The notes beneath the pieces are model-generated. The model was given only the letters and a program-made list of their open reading frames with translations, made no database searches and was not told the origin of the DNA. Of a DNA stretch of 64,000 nucleotides, positions 9,005-17,433 are shown piece by piece. The DNA lies in NCBI RefSeq assembly GCF_964246085.1, contig NZ_CAXTPD010000012.1; one strand, written 5' to 3'. This DNA comes from Brotaphodocola sp003480315. GTDB lineage: Bacteria; Bacillota; Clostridia; Lachnospirales; Lachnospiraceae. How positions within the stretch are numbered: position 1 is the first letter of the stretch; every line of letters starts with the position of its first letter. The position numbers and the translations under genes were made by a program.

Positions 9005-9826
9005 ATGAAAACAAGAAAAACTTATGCAGCGGCCCTTCTGGCAGCAGGTCTTCTTTCTATTTTGGGCGGTGCTCCGGCAATGGCAGATACAGATGGATTT
9101 TCCGAGGAGTATTACCGTTTTCAGAACCCGGATGAGATTCTTTCCGGGGATGAGGCCGAACAGCTGAATGAGCAGCTGGATGAGATCAGCCACAATCAGA
9201 ATTTTGATGTGACGGCAGCACTGGTGGACAGCCTGAGTGGCGAGAGTGTGGAAGCATATGCGGATAACCTTTACGATGATTGTGATTTCGGATATGGAGA
9301 TGAGCGTGACGGCGTGCTGCTGCTGGTCAGTCTGGAGGATCACGACTGGTATATCTCTACCTGCGGCTACGGAATTACTGTGTTTACGGACGCCGGTATC
9401 CGGTATATCGGAGAACAGATCCGGCCGCAGCTGGCAGACGGAGATTACCTGGGGGCATTTGAAAACTATATAGAACTGTGTGATGATTTTATTGATCAGG
9501 CCAACAGCGGAGAAGCCTACGATACAGACCATATGCCGAAAAAGCCGCTGTCTGCGATCTGGCTGGGGCTCTCGTTTGCGGCAGGCCTTGGTGCAGCTCT
9601 GCTGGCAGTGGGAAGCATGAAGAGCCAGCTCAAATCAGTTGGCATGCAGCGGGAGGCGCGGGATTACATCCGGCCGGGAAGCCTGCAGGTAACATCCAGC
9701 GGCGATTATTTTCTCTACCGCACCATTCACAGAACCGAAAAACCAAAACCAAAAAGCTCCGGCGGAAGCAGCACTCATACCTCATCCTCCGGAAGAACGC
9801 ATGGCGGGGGCGGAGGGAAGTTCTAG
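9005..9826 (+). CDS. TPM-domain membrane protein (YdjH-like)
   Basis: A 273-residue exported protein. A signal peptide covers about 1-27 and ends in a PAMA-type cleavage site. An extracytoplasmic TPM (TLP18.3/Psb32/MOLO-1) domain spans about 33-165, and one membrane helix about 180-203. A cytoplasmic Ser/Gly-rich tail ends in a Gly5 run. TPM domains assist assembly or repair of membrane complexes in other organisms. With the SPFH and zinc-ribbon genes it forms the ydjIGH-like set, presumably a membrane-stress complex. The strong aggaggg site at 8990 fixes the start. Confidence 0.8.
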   Translation: MKTRKTYAAALLAAGLLSILGGAPAMADTDGFSEEYYRFQNPDEILSGDEAEQLNEQLDEISHNQNFDVTAALVDSLSGESVEAYADNLYDDCDFGYGDERDGVLLLVSLEDHDWYISTCGYGITVFTDAGIRYIGEQIRPQLADGDYLGAFENYIELCDDFIDQANSGEAYDTDHMPKKPLSAIWLGLSFAAGLGAALLAVGSMKSQLKSVGMQREARDYIRPGSLQVTSSGDYFLYRTIHRTEKPKPKSSGGSSTHTSSSGRTHGGGGGKF

Positions 9827-9900
9827 AAGCTCTCTGTGGCTGACCATATTCCGATCCGCACAAAATGAGTTATGTCTTAAAAAAAGAACAGCAATCCTAC

Positions 9901-9928
9901 TTGTCAATCATGCTCATATCCTTATAAT
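9901..9928 (+). promoter_or_regulatory. Promoter for the 9984 gene
   Basis: TTGTCA at 9901-9906 and TATAAT at 9923-9928 with a 16-base spacer, 55 bases before the start codon. Confidence 0.65.
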
Positions 9929-9983
9929 AAAAGGAAATGCGTTTTGCGCAGATTAGAATTCGAGTTTAACAGAGGTAGGGCAG

Positions 9984-10412
9984 ATGTACAAAGGCATAAA
10001 AAAATTAGCAGAATTGATTTTAGAATCCGAAGAAAAATTTCTCACCGGTCAGGATGAGCAGGAAATTTATTTGGGAAGTCTCCTGAATACAGGCGTTCAC
10101 GATGAAATCTGGGTCAGTGAGGACGGTGAGTATCATACCGTTATGATCGGAAATAAAGAAGCGCAGGACAACAGCATGCAGGTGTGTCATGAGGCAGAGC
10201 ATCCGGTATGTCTTCCGAAATTACTGTGGATTGCGAATGCACTTCAGAAGCTTTTGGAGCAGGCAAACGGCAATCTGCCGATCGAGAAAAATGAGAATCC
10301 GGAGCTGATCCGCTATGCGGCGGATATTATCCGCAAGTATGCAGACGGTCTTTCCCATGATGATCGTTCCGTAAAAGAAATCTGCGAGGAAAACAGCCAG
10401 AATATTGCGTAA
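9984..10412 (+). CDS. Hypothetical protein
   Basis: A 142-residue, mostly acidic soluble protein that I do not recognise. It has no signal peptide, membrane helix or metal motif. Predicted helices dominate both ends, with a short beta-like central region (EIWVSEDGEYHTVMIG). It stands alone, with its own promoter at 9901-9928, an agaggtag ribosome site and a strong terminator after it, so it is very likely expressed. Nothing around it suggests a function. Confidence 0.6.
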   Translation: MYKGIKKLAELILESEEKFLTGQDEQEIYLGSLLNTGVHDEIWVSEDGEYHTVMIGNKEAQDNSMQVCHEAEHPVCLPKLLWIANALQKLLEQANGNLPIEKNENPELIRYAADIIRKYADGLSHDDRSVKEICEENSQNIA

Positions 10413-10437
10413 TCTGGTCAGTACAGGATAAAAACAG

Positions 10438-10493
10438 AAAAGTCTCTTATGTGAAGATGATAAAGAAGCATTTCACATGAGAGACTTTTTTAT
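10438..10493. terminator. Bidirectional terminator
   Basis: A 17-bp stem (about 10438-10454 with 10472-10488, one G-T pair) with A-rich 5' and T-rich 3' flanks. It separates the converging 9984 gene and padR gene and can serve both. Confidence 0.85.
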
Positions 10494-10536
10494 TAAGCTT
10501 TTTTAGGGCAGTTTCAGATTGCCTACAGACGTATTG

Positions 10537-11094
10537 TCATTCCGCAGAGGAAGTGGAGCAGCGTCTGAGACAGTCATTGATCCAGTCAATGTAAGATTTT
10601 TCCCGCATGATGGCACCCTCAAGAACCATGAAATCACCAAATTCACGGGTGCCGATGGCAGGAGCTGTATTGTGGTGGTGATCCAACATGATATCAGAAA
10701 GATACTGCTCTTTCAGGATATGTTTCTGAAGCTGATTTGTGAGATGGGTTTTTAACTGTTCCGGTGTCATGAAATCAGAAAAGTACATGCGAAGGCGGAA
10801 TACGTCCTTCGGAGTTGCTTCCAGAGGTTCATCCTTCATGAGCCACTCCTGAAGCTGCTGTTTTCCGGCTTCCGTGATGGAGTAAAGCTTCTTCTCCAGC
10901 TTTTCTCCCTGGATGACCACTTCGCAGGTAACAAGTTTTTCTTCCATGAGGCGGCTAAGCTCCGGATAAACCTGGCTGTGCTTGGCATACCAGAAGTTTG
11001 CCAGATTGTTGTTGTTAAATTCCCGGGTAATATCATAACCAGTCATGGGCTCCCGGCTGATCAGGCCCAGGATGGCATATTTTAATGTTCGCAT
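10537..11094 (-). CDS. PadR-family transcriptional regulator
   Basis: A 185-residue repressor. The N-terminal PadR winged helix (about 1-85) has the family pattern YAILGLI, GYDI and SQVYPELSRL. A C-terminal four-helix dimerisation domain of the Vir type (about 95-180) follows. PadR proteins sense small aromatic or other ligands and bind ATGT-N8-ACAT. The start at 11094 follows a perfect aggagga site; a longer frame to 11190 would lack one. It is divergent from the CoA-transferase gene, and the intergenic region holds three PadR boxes, one over its own promoter, so it likely controls both itself and the transferase. Confidence 0.9.
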   Translation of the reverse strand: MRTLKYAILGLISREPMTGYDITREFNNNNLANFWYAKHSQVYPELSRLMEEKLVTCEVVIQGEKLEKKLYSITEAGKQQLQEWLMKDEPLEATPKDVFRLRMYFSDFMTPEQLKTHLTNQLQKHILKEQYLSDIMLDHHHNTAPAIGTREFGDFMVLEGAIMREKSYIDWINDCLRRCSTSSAE

Positions 11095-11174
11095 ATGAGT
11101 GTCCTCCTGATATATAAAACGGCAGCTTCTTTCAGTGCTGACCGGATTGTGAATCACAACCTGTAATGATTGAT

Positions 11175-11190
11175 ATGTAAATTTTAACAT
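11175..11190. promoter_or_regulatory. PadR box over the padR promoter
   Basis: A perfect ATGT-N8-ACAT site. Read on the minus strand it covers a TAAAAT -10 candidate for padR (TTTTCA upstream, 16-base spacer), so it suggests autoregulation. Confidence 0.7.
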
Positions 11191-11290
11191 AAAAATGCCA
11201 AATGAAAAACAACAAAATGATTTGTCATGTATTTTTCACAAAAACAGGAATTTGATATAGTGGAATACGCTGAAAAGTGCATTGAATTAC

Positions 11291-11320
11291 ATGTATATGT
11301 TTACATGTTTTTCTGTACAT
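11291..11320. promoter_or_regulatory. Tandem PadR boxes in the CoA-transferase promoter
   Basis: Two perfect ATGT-N8-ACAT sites, at 11291-11306 and 11305-11320, share two bases. They sit on the -35 element and spacer of the downstream promoter, so bound repressor would block RNA polymerase. Confidence 0.75.
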
Positions 11321-11328
11321 GATATAAT
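11300..11328 (+). promoter_or_regulatory. Promoter of the CoA-transferase gene
   Basis: TTTACA at 11300-11305 and a perfect TATAAT at 11323-11328 with 17 bases between. A gaggagg ribosome site follows at about 11370. Confidence 0.85.
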
Positions 11329-11385
11329 ATGTTAAGATTATAACGTAAAAACATGCTTTTCATATAAAAGAGGAGGTATTTTATT

Positions 11386-13011
11386 ATGGCTAAGTTTATT
11401 ACTGCAAAAGAAGCAGCACAGCTGATTCCGGATCATGCAACAGTCGGTGTTGCGGGCATGGGACTTTCCGGGTGGCCGGAGGAGATTGCCTGTGCGATCC
11501 GCGATAATTTTGCGGAGACCGGACATCCGTGTGACCTGAATTTAAAGCAGGCAAGCGCATTGGGAGACTGGGGATACGGAAATAAATTTCATGGATGGGA
11601 CAGAAATCCGCTGCCGGAGGCAGATACCGATCACGGAAACCGCGGTGTTACCCGTTTTGGTGAGGCAGGCCCGGGATTGATCACGAAGTGGACCAGTGCT
11701 CATATCGGAAGTGCTTTCACGCTCTGCGATCAGGCACGCCAGAACCAGATTGAGACCCACTGCCTGCCGCAGGGGGTTATCATCAATCTTTGGAGAGAAT
11801 GTGCAGCCGGCCGGCCGGGTCTTATTACCAAGACTGGCCTTGGTACTTTTGTAGATCCGCGTGTGGAAGGCGGGTGCATGAATGACTGTGCAAATTCTGA
11901 GGAAGTTGTAAAGCTTGTAGAATTCAACGGCGAAGAATACCTTTTCTATCCGGCATTTAAATGTGATGTGGCACTGCTTCGCGGAACTATTGCAGATGAG
12001 AACGGCAATATCTCCTTTGCCCATGAGAGTGTAATGAATGAAGGCTTTGAGGTAGCAACGGCAGTCAAGAACAATGGCGGTATCGTCATCGTTCAGGTAG
12101 AGTACCTGGCAAAGAAAGATACCTTAAATCCGAAAGATGTCAAGATTCCGGGCAAGCTGGTAGATTATGTGGTACAGGCAAAGGATCCGAAATCCTGCTG
12201 GCAGGCTGAGGGTACTTACTGGGAGCCGTCCTACTCCGGACAGATCAAAATCCCGTTAGACAGCATTCAGCTGATTCCGTTTGATGAAAGAAAGGTTGTC
12301 TGCAGACGCTGTGCTATGGAGTTGAGAAAGGGTGACCTTATTAACCTTGGCGTCGGCATGCCGGCAGATATTGCAAAGGTCGTAGCAGAGGAAGGCCTGA
12401 TTGAGGATGTGACCATGAGTACCGAGAGTGGTATGGTTGGCGGTGTTCCGTCCGCTCTGCCGAGCTTCGGAAGCGCATACAACCCGGAAGCAATCCTGTC
12501 TCCTCATGAGATGTTTGACTTGATCAGCGGCGGCGGCCTGAATATGACATGCCTGGGTATCGGTGAAGTTGACGGCGACGGAAACAACAACGTAAGCCGT
12601 ATGGGCAAGAGACTGACCGGACCTGGCGGATTCATCGACATCACCGCAGCAACTCCGAAGGTAATTTTTGCAGGAACCCTGATGGGCAAGGCAAAGGTGA
12701 AAGTCGGCGGCGGGAAGCTGGAAATCGTGGAAGAGGGAACTATCCAGAAGTTTGTAGAGAAAGTTGGCCAGATCACCTTCTCCGGACAGTATGCACCGGA
12801 CAATCAGGAAGTACTGTATGTGACCGAGCGTGCAGTATTCCAGCTGATCGACCACAAGATGACTCTGATCGAGATCGCGCCTGGCATTGACCTGCAGAAG
12901 GATGTGCTGGATAACCTTGGATTCACTCCGGTCATTTCTCCGGACTTGAAGGAAATGGACCCGGGCATCTTCGAGGAGCAATGGGGCGGATTGAAGGATT
13001 ATCTGAAATAA
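11386..13011 (+). CDS. Acyl-CoA:acetate CoA-transferase (propionate CoA-transferase type)
   Basis: A 541-residue class I CoA-transferase in which the alpha-like half (1-270) and beta-like half (280-520) are fused, as in clostridial propionate CoA-transferase. The second half begins around LGVGMPADIAK and carries STESGMVGG, where E347 is the expected catalytic glutamate that forms the glutamyl-CoA thioester. These enzymes exchange CoA between short acids such as propionate, lactate or butyrate and acetate. The gene is monocistronic, PadR-controlled and followed by a terminator. Acid specificity cannot be told. It may feed CoA to the 14916-23269 cluster, but it is separately regulated. Confidence 0.9.
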   Translation: MAKFITAKEAAQLIPDHATVGVAGMGLSGWPEEIACAIRDNFAETGHPCDLNLKQASALGDWGYGNKFHGWDRNPLPEADTDHGNRGVTRFGEAGPGLITKWTSAHIGSAFTLCDQARQNQIETHCLPQGVIINLWRECAAGRPGLITKTGLGTFVDPRVEGGCMNDCANSEEVVKLVEFNGEEYLFYPAFKCDVALLRGTIADENGNISFAHESVMNEGFEVATAVKNNGGIVIVQVEYLAKKDTLNPKDVKIPGKLVDYVVQAKDPKSCWQAEGTYWEPSYSGQIKIPLDSIQLIPFDERKVVCRRCAMELRKGDLINLGVGMPADIAKVVAEEGLIEDVTMSTESGMVGGVPSALPSFGSAYNPEAILSPHEMFDLISGGGLNMTCLGIGEVDGDGNNNVSRMGKRLTGPGGFIDITAATPKVIFAGTLMGKAKVKVGGGKLEIVEEGTIQKFVEKVGQITFSGQYAPDNQEVLYVTERAVFQLIDHKMTLIEIAPGIDLQKDVLDNLGFTPVISPDLKEMDPGIFEEQWGGLKDYLK

Positions 13012-13038
13012 TAGAAGAGCATAAAAAAACAGGAAAAC

Positions 13039-13075
13039 AAAACAGGACCGAATCAGACCGGTCCTGTTTTTCCTT
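13039..13075. terminator. Bidirectional terminator between convergent genes
   Basis: A perfect 12-bp stem (13039-13050 with 13059-13070) with A-rich and T-rich flanks. Its right arm lies within the last codons of the converging pucR-type gene. Confidence 0.85.
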
Positions 13076-14684
13076 TCTCCAGATTTCGTTTCAGCACCAG
13101 AATATCCTCATGGCAGTACCGGGACATGTATTCGATGACACGGCAGCTGAACAGGAGGCGTTCTCGGAGCTTGGGGTCATCAAGGCTGCTGTCAATGATT
13201 TCCTCAATTTTATGGATTTTGTTTAACATGGTATTGCGGTGGATGAAGAGGGCCTTGGCAGCTTCACTGGTGTTGCGCTCGTGCAGCAGATAGGTCTGCA
13301 GGACTTGAACCAGATTGGTGCGGTGTTTTTTGTCGTACAGCACCAGAGCCACCAGCTCATTGTTACAGAGATGCACCAGGTTACGGCTGCCGAGCTTCTG
13401 CCTGGAGTTTTCTGCTGCCAGTTCAATGATGTGATAAATGCTGTAATCTTCATAATAAAAGATCCGTTGTTGCGGATTCATGACCTGGCCGATGCGCAGG
13501 GCCTCATGACATTGGTGGTAGACTGGCGGCAGGGACATGAGAAATTCAGACGCATTGCCGACGCAGGCGTAGCCATGATAGCTGTCCAGAATTTTTAACA
13601 GGGAATCCTGGTTGAAGGACAGACGGCTGCGCCGTTTCATTTTTCGGATGATCAGCAGGATCTCACCCTTGTAGGTGGTGATGTTGCTGAATGGGAAAAT
13701 GTATTCCAGCTGATTAATAATGTAGTTCCAGGGAATGGTAGGCCCCGGTTGTTCCGTGGCCGGAAAGGCAATCAACATAGCATGGTAGTAACGGCGGGTG
13801 GCAAGCTGAATCTGCTTTAAGCGTTGCTGCAGTTCTTCTTCGCTGGAAATGCGGCATTCAATCAGGTCCGCTGCCAACGCTCCAAACTGGGAATTTCCGC
13901 TGTAGTCGCTGCTCTGGTTGTTGAACAGGTATTCTGCAACAAATCCTGCAAGAAGTTCATTCAGATCAGAATAGTACGGGCTTGGCTCTGACCCATTCAA
14001 AATGACGCACAGCCGTGCCACCAGTTCTCCGTGATAATAGATTAGCCGCACAATGGTGTAGTTGCCGCTGATGGAGGAGATGTACTCGGCAAACTCCCGA
14101 TTTTTTCCCCATTTAATGGCAGGTTCATGATGGATGGTCTGAATCGTGTCGAAGGACTGGTAGCCATTTTCCTGAAGCTCATCAGCAGTGGGATCGCTGA
14201 TATCCGGGTCATAGACCGCCGCAATGTGTTTGTAGCCGGAATTTAATAGAAGGATGGTGGCGTGCAGCTCCTGGTAAGCATGCTCCAGAAGTGCCTGCAG
14301 GCCGCCATTTGTGTATACAATGTGGTGCAGCTCCTCGTCCCAGATCCGGAACCGGTGAAGATGCTCATGTAACCGGTTATAGAGGGGCAGGAGCGCCTGA
14401 CTGGTTTCTATGATAGTAAGGCACTCTGGAAGAAAATCCGGAAACGGGCAGATGGAGCCGGCACTGATTAAAAAGGTTCCAGGGCGGATGTCTGGGCCCT
14501 GTTTTAAAAATTCCAGGATCGTCTCCGGGTCTCCAATATACAGATATTCCGGGGAAAGCTTCATATCCGGAGCAGTCACCAGCATGATGCCGCCGTTACA
14601 TTGTAAGTTCCCGATGCCAGAATGCACATCCGTGATCAGATCCCGGATCCATTCCTGAAGCATGGTAGATGTAAAAAGACTCAT
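13053..14684 (-). CDS. PucR-family transcriptional regulator
   Basis: A 543-residue regulator of the PucR/CdaR type. The C-terminal helix-turn-helix (about 470-530) shows the family signature with ERNTSEAAKALFIHRNTMLNKI. The N-terminal 400 residues are a poorly conserved sensory region including a GGDEF-like/central CdaR domain, whose ligand is unknown. Family members activate catabolic genes for purines, glycerate or amino acids. It is divergent from the CapA/CitMHS cluster, which makes that cluster its likely target; the purine cluster further on is a less direct alternative. The start at 14684 follows a gggagat site at a slightly long spacing. Confidence 0.8.
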   Translation of the reverse strand: MSLFTSTMLQEWIRDLITDVHSGIGNLQCNGGIMLVTAPDMKLSPEYLYIGDPETILEFLKQGPDIRPGTFLISAGSICPFPDFLPECLTIIETSQALLPLYNRLHEHLHRFRIWDEELHHIVYTNGGLQALLEHAYQELHATILLLNSGYKHIAAVYDPDISDPTADELQENGYQSFDTIQTIHHEPAIKWGKNREFAEYISSISGNYTIVRLIYYHGELVARLCVILNGSEPSPYYSDLNELLAGFVAEYLFNNQSSDYSGNSQFGALAADLIECRISSEEELQQRLKQIQLATRRYYHAMLIAFPATEQPGPTIPWNYIINQLEYIFPFSNITTYKGEILLIIRKMKRRSRLSFNQDSLLKILDSYHGYACVGNASEFLMSLPPVYHQCHEALRIGQVMNPQQRIFYYEDYSIYHIIELAAENSRQKLGSRNLVHLCNNELVALVLYDKKHRTNLVQVLQTYLLHERNTSEAAKALFIHRNTMLNKIHKIEEIIDSSLDDPKLRERLLFSCRVIEYMSRYCHEDILVLKRNLEKGKTGPV

Positions 14685-14915
14685 GGTATTAAAAATCTCC
14701 CTGAAGTGTTCAAAATTTTACAAGTTTATCATAGTAGAATTATCATATTTTGTACAGATAAACCGATTGAAACAAAAAGAAAATGTGCAGTGTGCACATG
14801 GTTCGACGGAAAACTCTGTGCGCCTGCGACCTGTTTTCTGACAATGGAGTGCGATAAAATTAACATATGTAATTTGCAAGGCCGGTAAATGACAACAGAA
14901 AGGAGAGCATTCAAC
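14685..14915. promoter_or_regulatory. Divergent control region of pucR-type gene and capA-like cluster
   Basis: About 230 AT-rich bases with no reading frame. It contains a dispersed inverted repeat GTTTATC (near 14723) / GATAAAC (near 14757) and a near-palindrome around 14788 (TGTGCA / TGTGCACA). Both are candidate regulator sites. I found no convincing -35/-10 pair. Confidence 0.35.
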
Positions 14916-16073
14916 ATGGGAAAGGAAGCAGAGAATCATGCGCTGATTCTGGCAACGGGAGACATCATCATTGATGAACCGGATCCGTATTCTTTCTTTG
15001 AGCCATCCAGGGAGTTTCTCGCGAAAGGGGATTTCGTGATCGGACAGATCGAGGTGCCCCACACAGACCGCGGAGAAGCCAACAGCACCGACATTCCGGC
15101 ACCGCCGGCGCCGCCGGAGAACTTAAATCCGTTAAAAGACTGCGGATTTAACCTGTGTACGACCTGTGGCAACCACGCCCACGACAACGGCGTGCCGGGC
15201 ATCGTAGATACCATTGACCTGTTAAAAAAGCTTGGCATCGCAGTGACCGGAACCGGACGCAACATAAGTGAGGCGAAAACACCTGCTATCGTGTTGAAGA
15301 AAGGGATCCGGGTCGGACTCATCGGATTCAACGCGGTGGGACCGAAGGAGGGATGGGCAACTTCTCATAAAGCAGGAGTTTCCTATGTGCAGATCCTGAC
15401 CCATCATGAGCCGTCGCCGAGAGCAACGCCGGGACTTCCATCCAAGGTCTACACATTCCCGGAGCCGGATTCTCTGGAAGAGATGCAGGATGCCATCCGC
15501 GCCCTGCGCAGCCAGTGCGACATTCTTTTGGTGGCGCTCCACAAGGGAATGGTACATACCCATGCAGAGATCCAGATGTACGAAAAACCTCTGGCTCACG
15601 CAGCCATCGATGCCGGGGCGGATGCGGTGATCGGGCATCATGCCCATATTCTCCGGGGAATCGAAGTGTACCGGGGAAAACCAATCTACCATAATCTTGG
15701 GAATTTTGTCTGCGTGACCCACGCATTGACACCCAGCGGAGACAACAACAGTCCGGAGCGGCTGCGCTGGATCGAACAGCGTAAGAAACTGTTCGGATTT
15801 ACGCCAGACCCGGATATGCCGTTTTACGCATTCAACCCGGAGAGCAGAAAGACCATGCTGGCCAGGATGACTGCCACAAAGGAGGGCATTACGGAGTTTG
15901 GATTTGTTCCCTGCTACATCAACAAACAGGGAGCACCGGAAATTTTAAAGACCTACGAAGAAGCGAAAGAAGTCATTGACTACGTACAGCAGATTTCCGA
16001 AGAGCAGAAGCTTCACATTCATCTGCAGTGGAACGATGAGGGGTGGGTCAAAGTTACAGGAGAAGAAAGTTAA
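14916..16073 (+). CDS. CapA-family metallophosphatase-like protein (copy 1, soluble)
   Basis: A 385-residue PGA_cap/CapA-family protein. CapA proteins have a calcineurin-like fold. Here the family's metal motifs are visible in order: TGD near the N-terminus, a glutamate in QIEVPH, CGNHAHD, a histidine in ALHKGM, and GHHAHIL. Unlike capsule or polyglutamate CapA it has no signal peptide or membrane anchor, so it should act in the cytoplasm. It shares family-specific blocks with the 17434 gene (GKPIYH.LGNFVCVT and GF.PCYI), so the two are paralogues. Start 14916 follows aaaggaga. It leads the operon; the reaction is unknown. Confidence 0.75.
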   Translation: MGKEAENHALILATGDIIIDEPDPYSFFEPSREFLAKGDFVIGQIEVPHTDRGEANSTDIPAPPAPPENLNPLKDCGFNLCTTCGNHAHDNGVPGIVDTIDLLKKLGIAVTGTGRNISEAKTPAIVLKKGIRVGLIGFNAVGPKEGWATSHKAGVSYVQILTHHEPSPRATPGLPSKVYTFPEPDSLEEMQDAIRALRSQCDILLVALHKGMVHTHAEIQMYEKPLAHAAIDAGADAVIGHHAHILRGIEVYRGKPIYHNLGNFVCVTHALTPSGDNNSPERLRWIEQRKKLFGFTPDPDMPFYAFNPESRKTMLARMTATKEGITEFGFVPCYINKQGAPEILKTYEEAKEVIDYVQQISEEQKLHIHLQWNDEGWVKVTGEES

Positions 16074-16098
16074 AAAGTGAATCTAAGGGGGAAAAGTT

Positions 16099-17397
16099 AT
16101 GACAACAGCAATGGGATTTATTATGTTGGCAATCATCGTTGTATTATTGATCAGCAATAAAACATCCATCATCCCGGTATTCGGCATTATCCCGATCGTT
16201 GCGGCGCTGATCCTTGGCTACGGCTTAAAGGATATTCAGGGATTTATGAATGACGGTTTCAAATCTGTACTCAACACGATCATCCTGTTTTCCTTCGCGG
16301 TTATGTTCTTCAGCCTGCTGAGTGATGTCGGCATGTTTGATGTCATCGTAAACCGTGTTATGAAGTATCTGGGTAACAATGTTCTGGCAGTTCTTTATGT
16401 AGCCTGCTTCGTCACCATCATTTCCCATCTGGACGGTTCTGGCGCAACCACCGCACTGGTTACCATCCCGACCATGCTTCCGATCTTCAAGAAAATGAAG
16501 ATGCGTCCGATTTGTATTGTATTTGTTATGTGCCTGCTCTCTGGTGCCATGAACATTACACCGTGGTGCGCATCCATGCTTCGTGTTACTTCCGTGACCG
16601 GTCTGGACGCTCAGGAATTATGGCGTTATCTGGCTCCAATCCAGGGTTTTGCCATTGTGATTTCCCTGCTTCTTATGATTCCAATCGCAGCAATCGAGAA
16701 AAAAAATGGCGCAGGCATGACTGATGAAGAGTTTGCAGAATTAAAGAAGACCTTATCCCAGCCGGCAAAAGTTTCCGTAAGCAGACCGGTCCTGATCTTC
16801 GATATGGCATTAACCGCATTCATGATCGTTGGACTGCTTCTTGGCTGGTTCGGTACCGCACTTGGATTTATCGTAGCATTTGGTCTGGCACTCATTGTAA
16901 ACTTTAAGAGTACCAAAGAGCAGGGCGCAAAGATCAAGCAGTATGGCGGCCCGGCTATCAACATGGTTATGACCATCATCGCCATTGGCGTTTTAGTTGG
17001 TGTCATGAATGGAACCGGCATGATCGAAGGCATGACCAATACCATCCTTGCAGTGCTTCCGGAAAGCCTTGGCAGACATCTGTGCTTCCTGGTATCTCTG
17101 TTAGTAATGCCGATCAACACCATCATCGGAAGCGATAACATTTACTTTGCGCTGACTCCGATCTTGCAGCAGATCGTAAGTACGTACGGCGTAACCGATC
17201 TGGCACTGGCAACCTCCATCGTTGTTCCGTGCGCGATCGCAGCTGGTATTACTCTGATTGGACCGTCTCCGTATCTGGCACTTGGCTTGGCAGATTGTAC
17301 CATGGGGGAGCATTTGAAATATTCCTTTAAGTGGATCTGGCTCGTAACCATTTTATGTACCGTATTTGGCGCAGTAATCGGTAAGATCCCGTTCTAA
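16099..17397 (+). CDS. CitMHS-family carboxylate:cation symporter
   Basis: A 432-residue integral membrane transporter with about 11-12 helices, of the CitMHS (citrate-metal:proton symporter) family within the ion-transporter superfamily. The conserved SHLDGSGATTALVTIP hairpin and the C-terminal half repeat with PINTIIGSDNIYFALTP are characteristic. Family members import citrate or related di- and tricarboxylates, often complexed with a divalent metal. It lies 25 bases after the first CapA-like gene and 36 before the second, so it is probably the uptake system for the cluster's substrate. Confidence 0.85.
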   Translation: MTTAMGFIMLAIIVVLLISNKTSIIPVFGIIPIVAALILGYGLKDIQGFMNDGFKSVLNTIILFSFAVMFFSLLSDVGMFDVIVNRVMKYLGNNVLAVLYVACFVTIISHLDGSGATTALVTIPTMLPIFKKMKMRPICIVFVMCLLSGAMNITPWCASMLRVTSVTGLDAQELWRYLAPIQGFAIVISLLLMIPIAAIEKKNGAGMTDEEFAELKKTLSQPAKVSVSRPVLIFDMALTAFMIVGLLLGWFGTALGFIVAFGLALIVNFKSTKEQGAKIKQYGGPAINMVMTIIAIGVLVGVMNGTGMIEGMTNTILAVLPESLGRHLCFLVSLLVMPINTIIGSDNIYFALTPILQQIVSTYGVTDLALATSIVVPCAIAAGITLIGPSPYLALGLADCTMGEHLKYSFKWIWLVTILCTVFGAVIGKIPF

Positions 17398-17433
17398 AAA
17401 AGGGACATTCACAGAAAGAAAGGAAATGCCTAT

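Noticed and set aside
13039..13075. Possible operator for the PucR-type regulator
   Set aside because: The inverted repeat has A and T flanks and lies at the 3' ends of two converging genes, so it is a terminator.
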